In this document: positions 54,054 to 63,266 of the stretch, piece after piece
How positions within the stretch are numbered: position 1 is the stretch's first letter
Layout: every line of letters starts with the position of its first letter
Source: Motiliproteus sp041586615
GTDB lineage: Bacteria > Pseudomonadota > Gammaproteobacteria > Pseudomonadales > Balneatricaceae
Length of the DNA: 64,000 nt
NCBI GenBank assembly: GCA_041586615.1
Contig: JBFGZS010000015.1
Span: forward strand, 1 to 64,000
Direction: 5' to 3'
The notes under the pieces: generated by a model
What the model saw: only the letters and a program-made list of their open reading frames with translations
What the model was told of the DNA's origin: nothing
Database searches by the model: none
Made by a program: the position numbers and the translations under genes

Positions 54054-55229
54054 TTAGCCGAGACGCTCGGTGGCCGCTGCAACCCCGGCACCATGCGGCA
54101 AGGCATACCCCTGCGCCAGCAACGCGTTTTCCAGGGCATTCAAGCAATAGAGCACATTTCTGCCGTTACAGGCATGCCCCATCAGGCCGATCCGCCATAC
54201 TTTGCCAGCCAACGCGCCCAGACCCGCTCCGATTTCAAGACAGTTGTGCTCGAGCAACCTCGCACGAACCATCGCCTCGTCGATCCCCTCGGGGACCATC
54301 ACCGTGTTTAACTGAGGCAACCGGTATTCGGGATCCACCAGCATTTTCAGCCCCATGGCCTCCAGACCACAACGCAATGCCGTATGGTTCTTTTCATGCC
54401 GTTCCCACGCATTTTCCAGCCCCTCCTCGTGCAGCACGACCAGCGCCTCGTGCAACGCATACAACGAGTTAACCGGTGCTGTATGGTGATAGGTCCGCTT
54501 GGCACTTTCCCCCCAATACCCCATAACCAGGTTTTTATCCAAAAACCAACTAGGAACTGTCGTGGTGCGCGATTGCACAGCGGCGACAGCTTTATCGCTA
54601 AAGCTGACCGGCGAAATCCCAGGGGGGCAAGACAAGCACTTCTGGGTACCCGTGTAGATCGCGTCAACACCCCAGCCATCAACATCCACTTCGATGCCGC
54701 CCACACTGGTGACCGCGTCCATAATGGACAGCGCGCCATTGGCCTGTGCTATTGCGCACAGCTTCGCGGCATCAGAGCGAACACCGGTTGAGGTTTCAGC
54801 ATGCACAAACGCTAAGGCTTTAATGTTGTCGTGGGCCGCAAACGCCGCTTCGACCTTCGCCACATCGACAGGCGAACCCCAATCATCGGCGACAATAATC
54901 GCCTCACCACCAAAACGGGTGACATTTTCTTGCATACGTCCGCCGAAGACCCCGTTCACGCACACGATAACCTTGTCGCCGGGCTCGACCAAGTTCACAA
55001 AGCATGCCTCCATCCCCGCAGAGCCCGGTGCCGATACCGGCATCGTCAGGGCATTGCCGGTCTTCAGCGCGTACTGAAGAAGCTGCTTTACCTCATCCAT
55101 CATCGTGACGAACTGTGGGTCCAGATGACCGATAGTTGGGCGGGCCATCGCCGCCAAAACACGCGCGCTCACATCGGATGGGCCAGGACCCATCAACGTT
55201 CTTTCTGTGGGATAAAATGACTTATACAT
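54054..55229 (-). CDS. Class V aminotransferase, alanine/serine-glyoxylate type
   Basis: The 391-residue PLP enzyme has the conserved start GPGPSDVSARVLAAMARPTI, the cofactor Lys in YTGTQKCLSCPPG, and SAPGSAGMEA for phosphate binding. The C-terminal Arg region is KVWRIGLMGHAC. It should transfer an amino group from alanine or serine to glyoxylate; the sequence does not settle the donor. It begins the unit followed by the hydroxyacid dehydrogenase. An AT-rich gap upstream (55230-55279) separates it from mtnN. Confidence 0.9.
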   Translation of the reverse strand: MYKSFYPTERTLMGPGPSDVSARVLAAMARPTIGHLDPQFVTMMDEVKQLLQYALKTGNALTMPVSAPGSAGMEACFVNLVEPGDKVIVCVNGVFGGRMQENVTRFGGEAIIVADDWGSPVDVAKVEAAFAAHDNIKALAFVHAETSTGVRSDAAKLCAIAQANGALSIMDAVTSVGGIEVDVDGWGVDAIYTGTQKCLSCPPGISPVSFSDKAVAAVQSRTTTVPSWFLDKNLVMGYWGESAKRTYHHTAPVNSLYALHEALVVLHEEGLENAWERHEKNHTALRCGLEAMGLKMLVDPEYRLPQLNTVMVPEGIDEAMVRARLLEHNCLEIGAGLGALAGKVWRIGLMGHACNGRNVLYCLNALENALLAQGYALPHGAGVAAATERLG

Positions 55230-55279
55230 ACGTTAATCCTTTTTGAATTATTATTACAGTTATCTTTTTATTCAATATG

Positions 55280-56068
55280 TTAGTGACTTAAGCTAAAGCC
55301 TTTAATTCGCTCGCCGAGCTCGCGAACCATCTCAATAACCATCTGCGCTGAATTCACGCCGGCGGTGGTCAAAAACTGCTGAAATGACACCGGTGATTCC
55401 TTACCGGCAATGTCGGATAACGCTCTGAAAACCATAAAGGGCACGTCAAAACGAAAGCAGGTTTGGGCTATTGCGGCGGCCTCCATCTCGACCGCCATAA
55501 GATTCGGGTAACGAGCCCGCGTCTCGGCAACCTTGCTCGGCTCACTCATAAAATAATCACCCGTCGCCACAAGGCCTTTAACCACTTTAACGCCATCGAC
55601 CGTACGAATACTCTGCTCCGCAATGGCCACCAGGCGCGCATCGGGTATGAATGCCGGTGGCATACCCGCAACCTGGCCGTGCTCATAACCAAAGCACGTC
55701 AAATCAAAATCATGGTGCCGCACTTCGGAAGAGATGACGACATCACCGATTTCCAGTGTTTTATCAAACCCGCCCGCCGAGCCGGTGTTAATCACGCAAT
55801 GGGGGCTAAAGTGCTCTAACAGAATAGCCGTGCCGATCGCCGCATTGACTTTACCGATGCCCGATTTGAGTAGCACCACTTGTTCACCCGCCAGCTTGCC
55901 ACTGTAAAAGTCATAACCGGCGCGCTGAAAATGCTCGGCATTCTCAATTTGAGCGCGCAGAAACTCGACCTCCTCTTCCATGGCGCCGATTATCCCGACG
56001 CACAAAGGGCGCTCACTTTCCTGGTACATGGTGTCAAAATCACGCTTCTTCATGGTGCTGCTGCTCAT
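55280..56068 (-). CDS. mtnN: 5'-methylthioadenosine/S-adenosylhomocysteine nucleosidase
   Basis: The product (262 residues from 56068; a shorter start at 56029 is possible) hydrolyses MTA, SAH and 5'-deoxyadenosine. Key motifs are visible: GIIGAMEEEVEFL, GIGKVNAAIGTA, INTGSAGGFD, VEMEAAAIAQTC with the ribose-contacting Met-Glu, and FRALSDIAG with the catalytic Asp. The start overlaps the end of truC by about 29 bases, so the two are co-transcribed. Removal of deoxyadenosine also supports radical SAM enzymes. Confidence 0.95.
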   Translation of the reverse strand: MSSSTMKKRDFDTMYQESERPLCVGIIGAMEEEVEFLRAQIENAEHFQRAGYDFYSGKLAGEQVVLLKSGIGKVNAAIGTAILLEHFSPHCVINTGSAGGFDKTLEIGDVVISSEVRHHDFDLTCFGYEHGQVAGMPPAFIPDARLVAIAEQSIRTVDGVKVVKGLVATGDYFMSEPSKVAETRARYPNLMAVEMEAAAIAQTCFRFDVPFMVFRALSDIAGKESPVSFQQFLTTAGVNSAQMVIEMVRELGERIKGFSLSH

Positions 56069-56843
56069 AGTCGGCTATCTCTAAATCCTGCTCATCATTA
56101 CCGCCCAGGTCATTAATATGACGATACCATCCCAGCTCTGAAAAGATTCGGCGCGCTTTTTTAGGCAGTTGCGCAACGATTTCGATCGATTCACCGGTAA
56201 AGGGATGACAAAATTGCAGTCGGGTGGCAAATAACAACAAGCGATGATTATTGTAGGCTTCTCTAAAAAAACGGTTGTGACGTCCTTCACCGTAACGGGT
56301 GTCGCCAACCAACGGGTGGGCCAGATGCTTAAAATGGCGCCGTATCTGGTGCTTGCGCCCTGTTTCGGGGCTGACTCGAACCAGCGAATACCGTGAGGTC
56401 GGGTAGCGACCGACAGCAAACGGCAATTCGGTTTGGTCTAGCCTCTGATAGGCCGTCACCGCATCCTGCGGTGGACGAACCTTTTGAGTCGCGCCCTTTT
56501 TCTCGCACGCCTCACGAATGTCGCTTAACGGATGATCGATTACGCCCTCTTCCGGCAAATAACCCCGCATGACCGCCAGGTACTCTTTGTGCACGTCTCG
56601 ATGTCTAAACAGGGCTTGCATGCGACTGGCCGCCTCGCTATCGAGGCCGAACAGCAAGACACCGGAGGTCGGTTTATCGAGCCGGTGTACCGGATAAACA
56701 TGCTGACCAAGCTGGTCACGCAGCAATTGCAACGCGAAGCGACGCTCACTGCGATCGACTTCACTACGATGTACCAGCAAACCGCTGGGCTTGTTGATGG
56801 CGACATAGCGCTCATCCTGGAAAAGTATGGCAAGGGAGCGCAT
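56040..56843 (-). CDS. truC: tRNA pseudouridine(65) synthase
   Basis: The 267-residue RluA-family enzyme isomerises U65 in tRNA. The catalytic motif is HRLDKPTSGVLLFG with the essential Asp. The N-terminus (YVAINKPSGLLVHRSEVD), the HHRS-less insertion pattern and the C-terminal part (ETGRKHQIRRHFKHLAHPLV, GDTRYGEG) match TruC rather than RluC/RluD. Length is normal. It overlaps mtnN. Confidence 0.92.
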   Translation of the reverse strand: MRSLAILFQDERYVAINKPSGLLVHRSEVDRSERRFALQLLRDQLGQHVYPVHRLDKPTSGVLLFGLDSEAASRMQALFRHRDVHKEYLAVMRGYLPEEGVIDHPLSDIREACEKKGATQKVRPPQDAVTAYQRLDQTELPFAVGRYPTSRYSLVRVSPETGRKHQIRRHFKHLAHPLVGDTRYGEGRHNRFFREAYNNHRLLLFATRLQFCHPFTGESIEIVAQLPKKARRIFSELGWYRHINDLGGNDEQDLEIADYEQQHHEEA

Positions 56844-57101
56844 TGAAATCCTAAAAATAGACCCTATAAAAGGACTGATAGTGTAAAGCGACTATCTTAA
56901 AGGCGCGGTGGTTCAAGTCAACCAGATCAAGCGCCCGAGAGAGGTTTGCCGCTTTCAGCACCGGATGCGGGTTACAGACAACTATCCTGACACGGAGGCT
57001 TGTTATAAACTAAGCCGAGTGCATCAAACTAAACTCCGGCGCCAGGCTGCTGTCTATGCAAAGGATGCTGTTTAACGTTAAACGGACTGAAAAGGTGATA
57101 T

Positions 57102-57782
57102 ATGAGAAACCCTGACGTGGTCATTGACCGCTCACAAACGGTAGTGAGCGGCGCTTCGAAAATGATCCGCAATACTTACGCACTGCTGGCCATGACCATG
57201 GTATTCAGTGCGATTACTGCGGCCATCTCCATGGCGATCAACCCGCCCTTCTTTGTGTATCTGGGGAGTGTCATCGTTAGCTTTATCATGATTTTCATTC
57301 TTAACAAGATGCAAAATAGTGTCTGGGCACTGCCTTTGACCTTCCTGTTCACCGGATTGATGGGCTTTGGACTCGGCCCGGTCCTGAACCATTATCTGGC
57401 ACTGCCCAATGGCGGCCAGATTGTGATGACCGCAATGGGCATGACCGCCATGACCTTTCTAGGACTGAGCGCATACGTGCTGACTAGCCGTAAAGACTTC
57501 AGCTTTATGGGTGGTTTTTTGGCCGCCGGTATGATGGTTGCCCTGATCGCCATGGTAGCCCTGTTCGCCCTACCGTTCTTCGGCGTTGAAATTTCAGGCC
57601 TGAGCCTGGCGTTCTCGGCACTGGTTGTCCTGTTGATGGCGGGTTTCATCCTTTACGACACCAGCAACATCGTCAATGGCACTTATACCAACTACGTCAT
57701 GGCGACAGTCAGCCTCTACCTGAACATATACAACCTGCTGATCCACCTGCTACATCTGGTGGGCGTACTCAGCGACGACTGA
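57102..57782 (+). CDS. Bax inhibitor-1 / YccA family membrane protein
   Basis: The 226-residue protein has seven membrane helices (TYALLAMTMVFSAITAAISM, IVSFIMIFILNKM, LPLTFLFTGLMGFGLGPVL and others) and the family end pattern YDTSNIVNGTYTNYVMATVS, LYLNIYNLLIHLL. YccA interacts with the FtsH protease in E. coli, and related proteins leak calcium in a pH-dependent way. It ends just before a strong terminator and the tus genes. Confidence 0.95.
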   Translation: MRNPDVVIDRSQTVVSGASKMIRNTYALLAMTMVFSAITAAISMAINPPFFVYLGSVIVSFIMIFILNKMQNSVWALPLTFLFTGLMGFGLGPVLNHYLALPNGGQIVMTAMGMTAMTFLGLSAYVLTSRKDFSFMGGFLAAGMMVALIAMVALFALPFFGVEISGLSLAFSALVVLLMAGFILYDTSNIVNGTYTNYVMATVSLYLNIYNLLIHLLHLVGVLSDD

Positions 57783-57809
57783 TCGACGACAATCCGTTGC
57801 TTCAATTAC

Positions 57810-57838
57810 GCCCTCGCCTTTGTGCGGGGGCTTTTTTT
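57810..57838 (+). terminator. Rho-independent terminator immediately before tusD
   Basis: GCCCTCGC pairs with GCGGGGGC (8 bp, one G-U), followed by seven T. The T-run ends only 8 bases before the tusD ATG, so tusD either depends on read-through or on a promoter inside or near this hairpin. Confidence 0.88.
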
Positions 57839-57846
57839 GGAAAATT

Positions 57847-58239
57847 ATGAAATTATCGTTGCTTATCTACGGCTCACCCACGGGCAGCCAGGCGCCACAC
57901 ACTGCGTACCGATACGCCGCGGCGGCATTGGAAAAGGGCCACACCATTCATCGTGTGTTTTTCTACGGAGACGCCGTGCATACGGCGTCCTCGCTGACGG
58001 TAACGCAGCAAGATGAAACCTCAATTGAGAGTCTGTGGCAGCAACTGCTTCGCAAGCATGATATCGATCCGGTCGTATGCATCGCGGCGGCGGTGCGCCG
58101 GGGGCTTCTCGATGAAACGGAAGCACGACGACACGAAAAGTCGGCCTTCAACCTCAGCAGCCCATTTACGCTGTCGGGACTGGGGCAGTTACTCGAGGCC
58201 ATTAATCATTCTGATCGTCTCATCACCTTTGGCTACTAA
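57847..58239 (+). CDS. tusD: Sulfurtransferase complex subunit TusD (DsrE family)
   Basis: ATG 57847 has GGA 6 bases upstream. The 130-residue product has the DsrE fold start LSLLIYGSPTGSQAPHTAYR and the relay cysteine in DPVVCIAAAVRRG. TusD accepts persulfide sulfur from TusA and passes it to TusE for 2-thiouridine in tRNA. It begins the tusDCBE operon. Confidence 0.95.
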   Translation: MKLSLLIYGSPTGSQAPHTAYRYAAAALEKGHTIHRVFFYGDAVHTASSLTVTQQDETSIESLWQQLLRKHDIDPVVCIAAAVRRGLLDETEARRHEKSAFNLSSPFTLSGLGQLLEAINHSDRLITFGY

Positions 58240-58248
58240 GGGCAGACT

Positions 58249-58620
58249 ATGTCGGATTTCACCCCCAAGTCAGTACTGATCGTCATCAGAAGCGCACCTT
58301 ATGGCAACCAGACAGCCAGAGAAACGCTGGATATTATCCTGACGGCAGCGGCTTTCGAGCAACCGCTGTCTTTGCTGTTCTGTGAGGATGGTGTATTCCA
58401 GCTCTTGCCTGAACAGCAGAGCGGCCTTATCCCTGCAAAAAATCTGGGGGCGACGCTGCCCGTTCTGCCGATGTACGATGTCGACAAGATATATGCCGAT
58501 CGCTCTGCACTGCAGCAGCGCGGACTCGATGACACAGAACTGCTCCTACCTGTCAGCGTCTTGAGCCATAACGAGATGGCTGATCTAGCCGCCAATCACC
58601 AGACGATCCTCAGTTTCTGA
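58249..58620 (+). CDS. tusC: Sulfurtransferase complex subunit TusC (DsrF-like)
   Basis: The 123-residue product starts 9 bases after tusD ends. The DsrE-like fold is seen in VLIVIRSAPYGNQTARETLD and LSLLFCEDGVFQLLPEQQSG. It forms the heterohexamer core with TusB and TusD. Motif order and length agree with the family. Confidence 0.93.
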   Translation: MSDFTPKSVLIVIRSAPYGNQTARETLDIILTAAAFEQPLSLLFCEDGVFQLLPEQQSGLIPAKNLGATLPVLPMYDVDKIYADRSALQQRGLDDTELLLPVSVLSHNEMADLAANHQTILSF

Positions 58621-58683
58621 TGCCAGGTATATCATCACCTCGCCTTTAGGCTGCAACTATTACCGCGCAAGATGAGCTCTGCC

Positions 58684-58980
58684 ATGATTCTGCATACCGT
58701 CAATAAGTCCCCCTACGATCAAGAAACACTCTCGCACTGTCTGGACGTTATTCGCGCCCCCGCCGTTCTATTACTGATCGAAAACGGCGTTTACGCCGCG
58801 CTGAATATCCCCACCGGTTTCACACAACGGCTCGATCCCGGCATTCGGGTGTGCGCCCTGGCCGCGGATGTTGACGCCCGAGGACTTCGCGCACGGCTGG
58901 ATCCGACAATAGAGGTCATCGATGATAAGGCGTTTGTCGATCTAACCATTACCTGTGACAAGGTGCAAAGCTGGTATTGA
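58684..58980 (+). CDS. tusB: Sulfurtransferase complex subunit TusB (DsrH-like)
   Basis: ATG 58684 gives MILHTVNKSPYDQETLSHCL, the usual DsrH start; ATG 58672 would add four residues. The product is about 98 residues with VLLLIENGVYAAL and a C-terminal tryptophan (VQSWY). It completes the TusBCD core. It ends a few bases before tusE. Confidence 0.92.
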   Translation: MILHTVNKSPYDQETLSHCLDVIRAPAVLLLIENGVYAALNIPTGFTQRLDPGIRVCALAADVDARGLRARLDPTIEVIDDKAFVDLTITCDKVQSWY

Positions 58981-58985
58981 TCACG

Positions 58986-59312
58986 ATGAGCGAACAAAAC
59001 CCCCTCCCCGAGCTGGATGCGGAAGGATTCCTGCGCAACATGGGCGACTGGTCGCCTACGGTAGCCGCGCAGCTGGCCGCGACGGAACGCATCACCATGA
59101 CCGACCAGCACATGGAAGTCATCCAGTTACTCAGGGCGTTTTATTTGGAGTACCAGGTATCGCCTGCGATGCGTATTTTGGTCAAACAGGTGGGTCTTAA
59201 GCTGGGGCAAGAGAAAGGCAGCAGCCTGTATCTGCTCACGTTGTTTCCTGGCAGCCCGGCCAAACTGGCCGCCAAAATAGCCGGGCTGCCGAAGCCAACC
59301 AACTGCCTGTAA
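58986..59312 (+). CDS. tusE: Sulfur carrier protein TusE (DsrC family)
   Basis: ATG 58986 is preferred to a TTG at 58977; it gives 108 residues. DsrC features are present: DAEGFLRNMGDWSPTVAAQL, EYQVSPAMRILVKQVG, and the penultimate C-terminal Cys in LPKPTNCL that carries the persulfide. The second DsrC cysteine (CysB) is absent, which fits TusE of the tRNA thiolation path, not sulfite-reductase DsrC. Confidence 0.93.
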   Translation: MSEQNPLPELDAEGFLRNMGDWSPTVAAQLAATERITMTDQHMEVIQLLRAFYLEYQVSPAMRILVKQVGLKLGQEKGSSLYLLTLFPGSPAKLAAKIAGLPKPTNCL

Positions 59313-59350
59313 TCTCAGCTGATTATGCTGACAACCCACCTTATTAACCG

Positions 59351-59438
59351 GGCACGGCTTTATGCCAGGGCGGTTCATTCACGAACCGCCTATCACGGCG
59401 ACATTTTTTGCTCGGTATGAGGCTGGCGCCTTAATAAT
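59351..59438 (+). repeat. Interspersed three-hairpin element, copy C
   Basis: Here the left arm is GGCACGGCTTTATGCC, followed by GGCGGTTCATTCACGAACCGCC and then a less perfect third arm ending GCGCCTTAATA. It lies between tusE and cheW; the rest of that gap (59439-59634) shows nothing clear. Confidence 0.72.
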
Positions 59439-59634
59439 CACCAAACAGGCTATGATCGTTTTGTCTCTATAAATCGATAACACCGCCTCGCCTGATAAAA
59501 TTGCCGCTAATTCAGAACGCGGGGCCTGTTAGCCTGTACGGAGCGAAGGGTAATAGAGTATATTTCTAGCATTGGAAAGGTGTGCAATGGCTTCGCCACA
59601 ACGCCGACATATCGAATAGCACTAGGAATCCGAC

Positions 59635-60108
59635 ATGGCAGAACAGCACAACTCGGAGCAGACAGGTAACGACAACCAGCAACAATGGGCGACCTTTCAG
59701 CTCGCAGAAGAACTTTATGGCATCAACGTGATGCAGGTTAAAGAAGTTTTACGTCTAACGGAAATCGCGCCCGTCCCCGGTGCTCAGCACTATATTCTCG
59801 GCATCATCAATCTACGCGGCAACGTCATTACCGTTATTGATACTCGCACCCTTTTCGGCTTGTCTCGCTCAAAAGCGACCGACAATTCTCGGATTATCGT
59901 TATCGAGTTGTCTGACCAGGTGGTGGGTATGCTGGTTGATTCCGTCGCTGAAGTTATCTATCTGAAGCAATCCGATATCGAACGGGCGCCCAATGTCGGT
60001 ACCGATGAAAGTACCCGCTATATCCAAGGCGTTAGTTACCACAATGAAGAGCTGATCATCCTTCTTGATCTCAATCGCATGATCGATGGCAACGGTGCCG
60101 ACGAATAA
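59635..60108 (+). CDS. cheW: CheW-type scaffold protein
   Basis: The 157-residue product is a single CheW domain: QWATFQLAEELYGINVMQVK, VPGAQHYILGIINLRGNVIT, VIDTRTLFG and the C-terminal LIILLDLNRMI. CheW couples chemoreceptors to CheA. No other chemotaxis genes are in the window, so it may serve a distant cluster or another array. It has about 20 extra hydrophilic N-terminal residues. Confidence 0.93.
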   Translation: MAEQHNSEQTGNDNQQQWATFQLAEELYGINVMQVKEVLRLTEIAPVPGAQHYILGIINLRGNVITVIDTRTLFGLSRSKATDNSRIIVIELSDQVVGMLVDSVAEVIYLKQSDIERAPNVGTDESTRYIQGVSYHNEELIILLDLNRMIDGNGADE

Positions 60109-60235
60109 TATGCCTCGAAGGGTATATCGACAGTACGCCCTTTTTTACTGCCCCCTCCTATGATGCTGACCATGCAGGCCGGAATCGAACCTCCTGACAG
60201 TTGCCATCATCCTGCTTGATAAGGAACCTAACCGT

Positions 60236-62530
60236 ATGACTGATAGCTTTAAAGAAAGCGCACTACGCTACCATACCCATCCCGTGCCCGGAAAACTGGC
60301 TATCCAGCCAACCAAACCGCTTTCCAATAAGCGCGACCTTTCCCGCGCCTACTCTCCCGGGGTCGCGTATGCCTGCGAAGCGATCGTAGAGGACGAAAAC
60401 CAAGCAGCGCGCATGACTGCGCGGGGCAATCTGGTTGGCGTCATCACGAACGGAACGGCAGTACTGGGTCTGGGCAATATCGGTCCACTGGCGTCAAAAC
60501 CTGTCATGGAGGGCAAAGCGGTTCTCTTTAAAAAGTTCGCCAACATTGACGTATTTGATATTGAAATCAGCGAGTCTGATCCCGATAAGCTGGTCGATAT
60601 CATTGCCTCTCTTGAGCCCACATTTGGCGGCATCAACCTGGAAGATATCAAGGCCCCCGAATGCTTTATCGTTGAGAAGAAGCTACGCGAGCGGATGAAT
60701 ATTCCGGTTTTTCATGATGACCAGCATGGCACGGCTATCGTAGCCGCCGCTGCGGTCTACAACGGACTGCGGGTTGTCAATAAAAAAATCGAAGATATCA
60801 ACGTGGTGATATCGGGCAGCGGCGCGGCAAGTATCGCCTGTGTCGACCTGCTGGTCAGCATGGGGTTACAAAAAAAGCATGTCACCCTGGTCGACAGAAC
60901 CGGGGTCATTTACGCGGGGCGTAAAGACGGCATGAACCCCTGGAAGGAAAATTACGCGCGTGAGACCTCGCTCAGGACGCTTGATGACGCCATCGATGGT
61001 GCAGACCTGTTCCTTGGCCTGTCTGGGCCGGGCGTACTCACACAGGATATGGTCAAGAAGATGGCACCACAGCCACTGATTCTGGCAATGGCCAACCCCA
61101 CCCCGGAAATCATGCCAGAGGACGCCAAGGCTGTTCGTCCGGACGCCATTCTCGCAACAGGGCGTTCTGATTATCCTAACCAGGTTAACAACGTCCTGTG
61201 CTTCCCGTTCATCTTCCGTGGCGCCCTTGACTGCGGCGCCTCAACAATCAATGAAGAGATGAAACAGGCCTGCGTCAAGGCGATTGCCGATCTGGCCATG
61301 AAAGAGACCACCGACGTGGTGGCTGAAGCCTATGCAGGCGAAGAATTAACTTTCGGCCCTGAATATCTGATTCCAAAGCCTTTTGATCCACGGTTAATCG
61401 AAGAAATCCCCGTTGCCGTCGTCCGCGCTGCGATGGAGAGCGGGGTTGCTACCCGCCCCATCGAGGACCTGGAGGCTTACCGGAACAAGCTGCACGAATT
61501 TGTTAACCGCTCGGGTCTGTTTATGCAACCGATGATCGAATCGGCGAAGCAAGGTCCTAAACGACGCCTGGTCTATGCAGAAGGTGAAAACGAAGACGTG
61601 TTAATGTCGATGCAAGCGATTATTGACGAAGGCGTTGCGCTTCCAACCCTTATCGGTCGTCCTGACGTTATCCGTAACAAGATGGACAACCTCGGCCTGC
61701 GACTGGATCTTGGCAAAGACGTGATGGTGTTCAATCCCGATGATTGTGATCACCACGACCAGTACTGGCAGCACTATCACGAAAAAGTTGGCCGCAAGGG
61801 GATCACGGTCGAAGCAGCCAAGAATGAGATGCGCAACAATGCAACCGCTCTCGCCTCGGTCATGGTGTCGATGGGCGAGGCACACGGCATGATCTGCGGT
61901 AAGGTCAGCCGTTTTGAAACGCATTTTCAGAGCATTTACCAAGTGCTGGGCACCAGCACCCCACATGGACATGTCTCGTCTGTTTGCGCCCTGCTACTGC
62001 CCACCGGGCCCTTGTTTCTGGCCGACGCCTTCTTGAATGTTGACCCGACCCCTGAAGAGCTCGTATCCATCACGGAGTCCAGCATCGATTTTGTGCGTCA
62101 TTTCGGTATCGAACCCAAAGTCGCCCTGCTATCGCACTCCAATTTTGGCTCCTCGCGTGGCGGCTCAGCCAAGAAGATGCGCGAAGCAGCGGCCATGCTG
62201 CAAGCGAAGCATCCAGACGTTGAAATCGACGGCGAGATGCATGCGTACACCGCTATGAATGAAGAGCTACGCAAGCTGATTTTACCGGGAGCCAACCTGA
62301 CCGGCAGTGCAAATTTGCTGATTATGCCAAACCTGGACGCCGCTAACATCGCCCTGGGACTGATTCGATCGTTGACGGACGCACTCCTGATCGGCCCATT
62401 CCTGAATGGCATCAGCAAGCCCGCGCATATCGTAATCCCGTCGGTCACCGCACGGGGTATCTTCAACATGAGCGCCCTGACCGCGGCAGATGTCGAGCGC
62501 TACTGCGAAGGTAATGTCTGCCTGCCTTAA
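60236..62530 (+). CDS. maeB: NADP-dependent malic enzyme with phosphotransacetylase-like domain
   Basis: The 764-residue product decarboxylates malate to pyruvate. The N-terminal malic enzyme part (1-430) shows RAYSPGVAYAC, NLEDIKAPECF, FHDDQHGTAIV and an NADP site (VVISGSGAASIACVDLL). The C-terminal half (about 431-764) is a PTA-like regulatory domain (VYAEGENEDVLMSMQAIID, ANLTGSANLLIMPNLDAANI), which binds acetyl-CoA in E. coli MaeB but is not catalytic. Length is exact for the family. A hairpin follows at 62537. Confidence 0.96.
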   Translation: MTDSFKESALRYHTHPVPGKLAIQPTKPLSNKRDLSRAYSPGVAYACEAIVEDENQAARMTARGNLVGVITNGTAVLGLGNIGPLASKPVMEGKAVLFKKFANIDVFDIEISESDPDKLVDIIASLEPTFGGINLEDIKAPECFIVEKKLRERMNIPVFHDDQHGTAIVAAAAVYNGLRVVNKKIEDINVVISGSGAASIACVDLLVSMGLQKKHVTLVDRTGVIYAGRKDGMNPWKENYARETSLRTLDDAIDGADLFLGLSGPGVLTQDMVKKMAPQPLILAMANPTPEIMPEDAKAVRPDAILATGRSDYPNQVNNVLCFPFIFRGALDCGASTINEEMKQACVKAIADLAMKETTDVVAEAYAGEELTFGPEYLIPKPFDPRLIEEIPVAVVRAAMESGVATRPIEDLEAYRNKLHEFVNRSGLFMQPMIESAKQGPKRRLVYAEGENEDVLMSMQAIIDEGVALPTLIGRPDVIRNKMDNLGLRLDLGKDVMVFNPDDCDHHDQYWQHYHEKVGRKGITVEAAKNEMRNNATALASVMVSMGEAHGMICGKVSRFETHFQSIYQVLGTSTPHGHVSSVCALLLPTGPLFLADAFLNVDPTPEELVSITESSIDFVRHFGIEPKVALLSHSNFGSSRGGSAKKMREAAAMLQAKHPDVEIDGEMHAYTAMNEELRKLILPGANLTGSANLLIMPNLDAANIALGLIRSLTDALLIGPFLNGISKPAHIVIPSVTARGIFNMSALTAADVERYCEGNVCLP

Positions 62531-62536
62531 CGCTAT

Positions 62537-62575
62537 ATCGACCTACGCCGCCACCCAGGCGGCGCAGGTCGATTT
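62537..62575 (+). terminator. Hairpin after maeB
   Basis: ATCGACCT-A-CGCCGCC pairs with GGCGGCG-C-AGGTCGAT around a 5-base loop, 15 bp with one mismatch. Only a short T-run follows, but stem strength and position suggest the end of the maeB transcript. Confidence 0.7.
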
Positions 62576-62817
62576 CACCCCGCTATAACCACGCCTCTAA
62601 TTGACTCCGTGGTACTCCGTCTACGCTGATCATTAAAATCTGGCTACCGTGCCGATGTCCATTCGTCCAATTTACCGACCTTGACTCATCGACCCCACCT
62701 CGATTTTGTTATTCCCTGTTCAATTTACTGCAACAATTTCTTTACAAGCCCCCGTATAGCAACTATTACATGCTGTATTACAAGAAGTATTCCTAACGGA
62801 TGCACAGGGGATTGCTC

Positions 62818-63237
62818 ATGCTCAAGTCAGTTAATTTAAAAGATTATATGGTTGATAATCCTGTTTCGGTCGCCAGAGATGCCGGCATTATGGAAGCCAT
62901 TCATCTGATATTGGTGAATAAGATATCCGGACTCTGCGTTATCGATCACGACAATAAGTTTGTCGGGGTACTTTCTGAAATGGATTGCCTGAACGGCATA
63001 CTGATGGCGACCTACAATGACACCGGGATCGGGCGCGTCGAAGACGTGATGACCACCGATGTCGTCGTGGCGACGCTCGAAGAGGATATCATTGCTGTCG
63101 CCACGGATATGCTCAAACGTAAACACCGTCGTCGCCCTGTGTTGCAGAATGGCAAACTGGTAGGGCAGATCACCTGCCGACAATTACTGCGTGCCGTGAA
63201 GGAGTTCCGCATGGCTAAAGACCCAAGCGAATATTAA
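62818..63237 (+). CDS. CBS-domain protein
   Basis: ATG 62818 is preferred to 62800 because GGGG lies about 8 bases upstream; it gives 139 residues. Two CBS motifs form one Bateman module: VSVARDAGIMEAIHLILVNK with GLCVIDHDNKFVGVLSE, and VVATLEEDIIAVATDML with RRRPVLQNGKLVGQITCRQL. Such modules bind adenine nucleotides. No fused catalytic domain is present, so it acts as a stand-alone sensor or partner subunit. It converges with yjbQ. Confidence 0.88.
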   Translation: MLKSVNLKDYMVDNPVSVARDAGIMEAIHLILVNKISGLCVIDHDNKFVGVLSEMDCLNGILMATYNDTGIGRVEDVMTTDVVVATLEEDIIAVATDMLKRKHRRRPVLQNGKLVGQITCRQLLRAVKEFRMAKDPSEY

Positions 63238-63238
63238 C

Positions 63239-63266
63239 GCATATAGGCCTTCACCGGCCTATATGC
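63239..63266. terminator. Bidirectional hairpin between CBS and YjbQ genes
   Basis: GCATATAGGCC pairs perfectly over 11 bp with GGCCTATATGC. The yjbQ stop codon lies in the loop, and the CBS stop is two bases before the stem. It probably ends both convergent transcripts. Confidence 0.6.
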
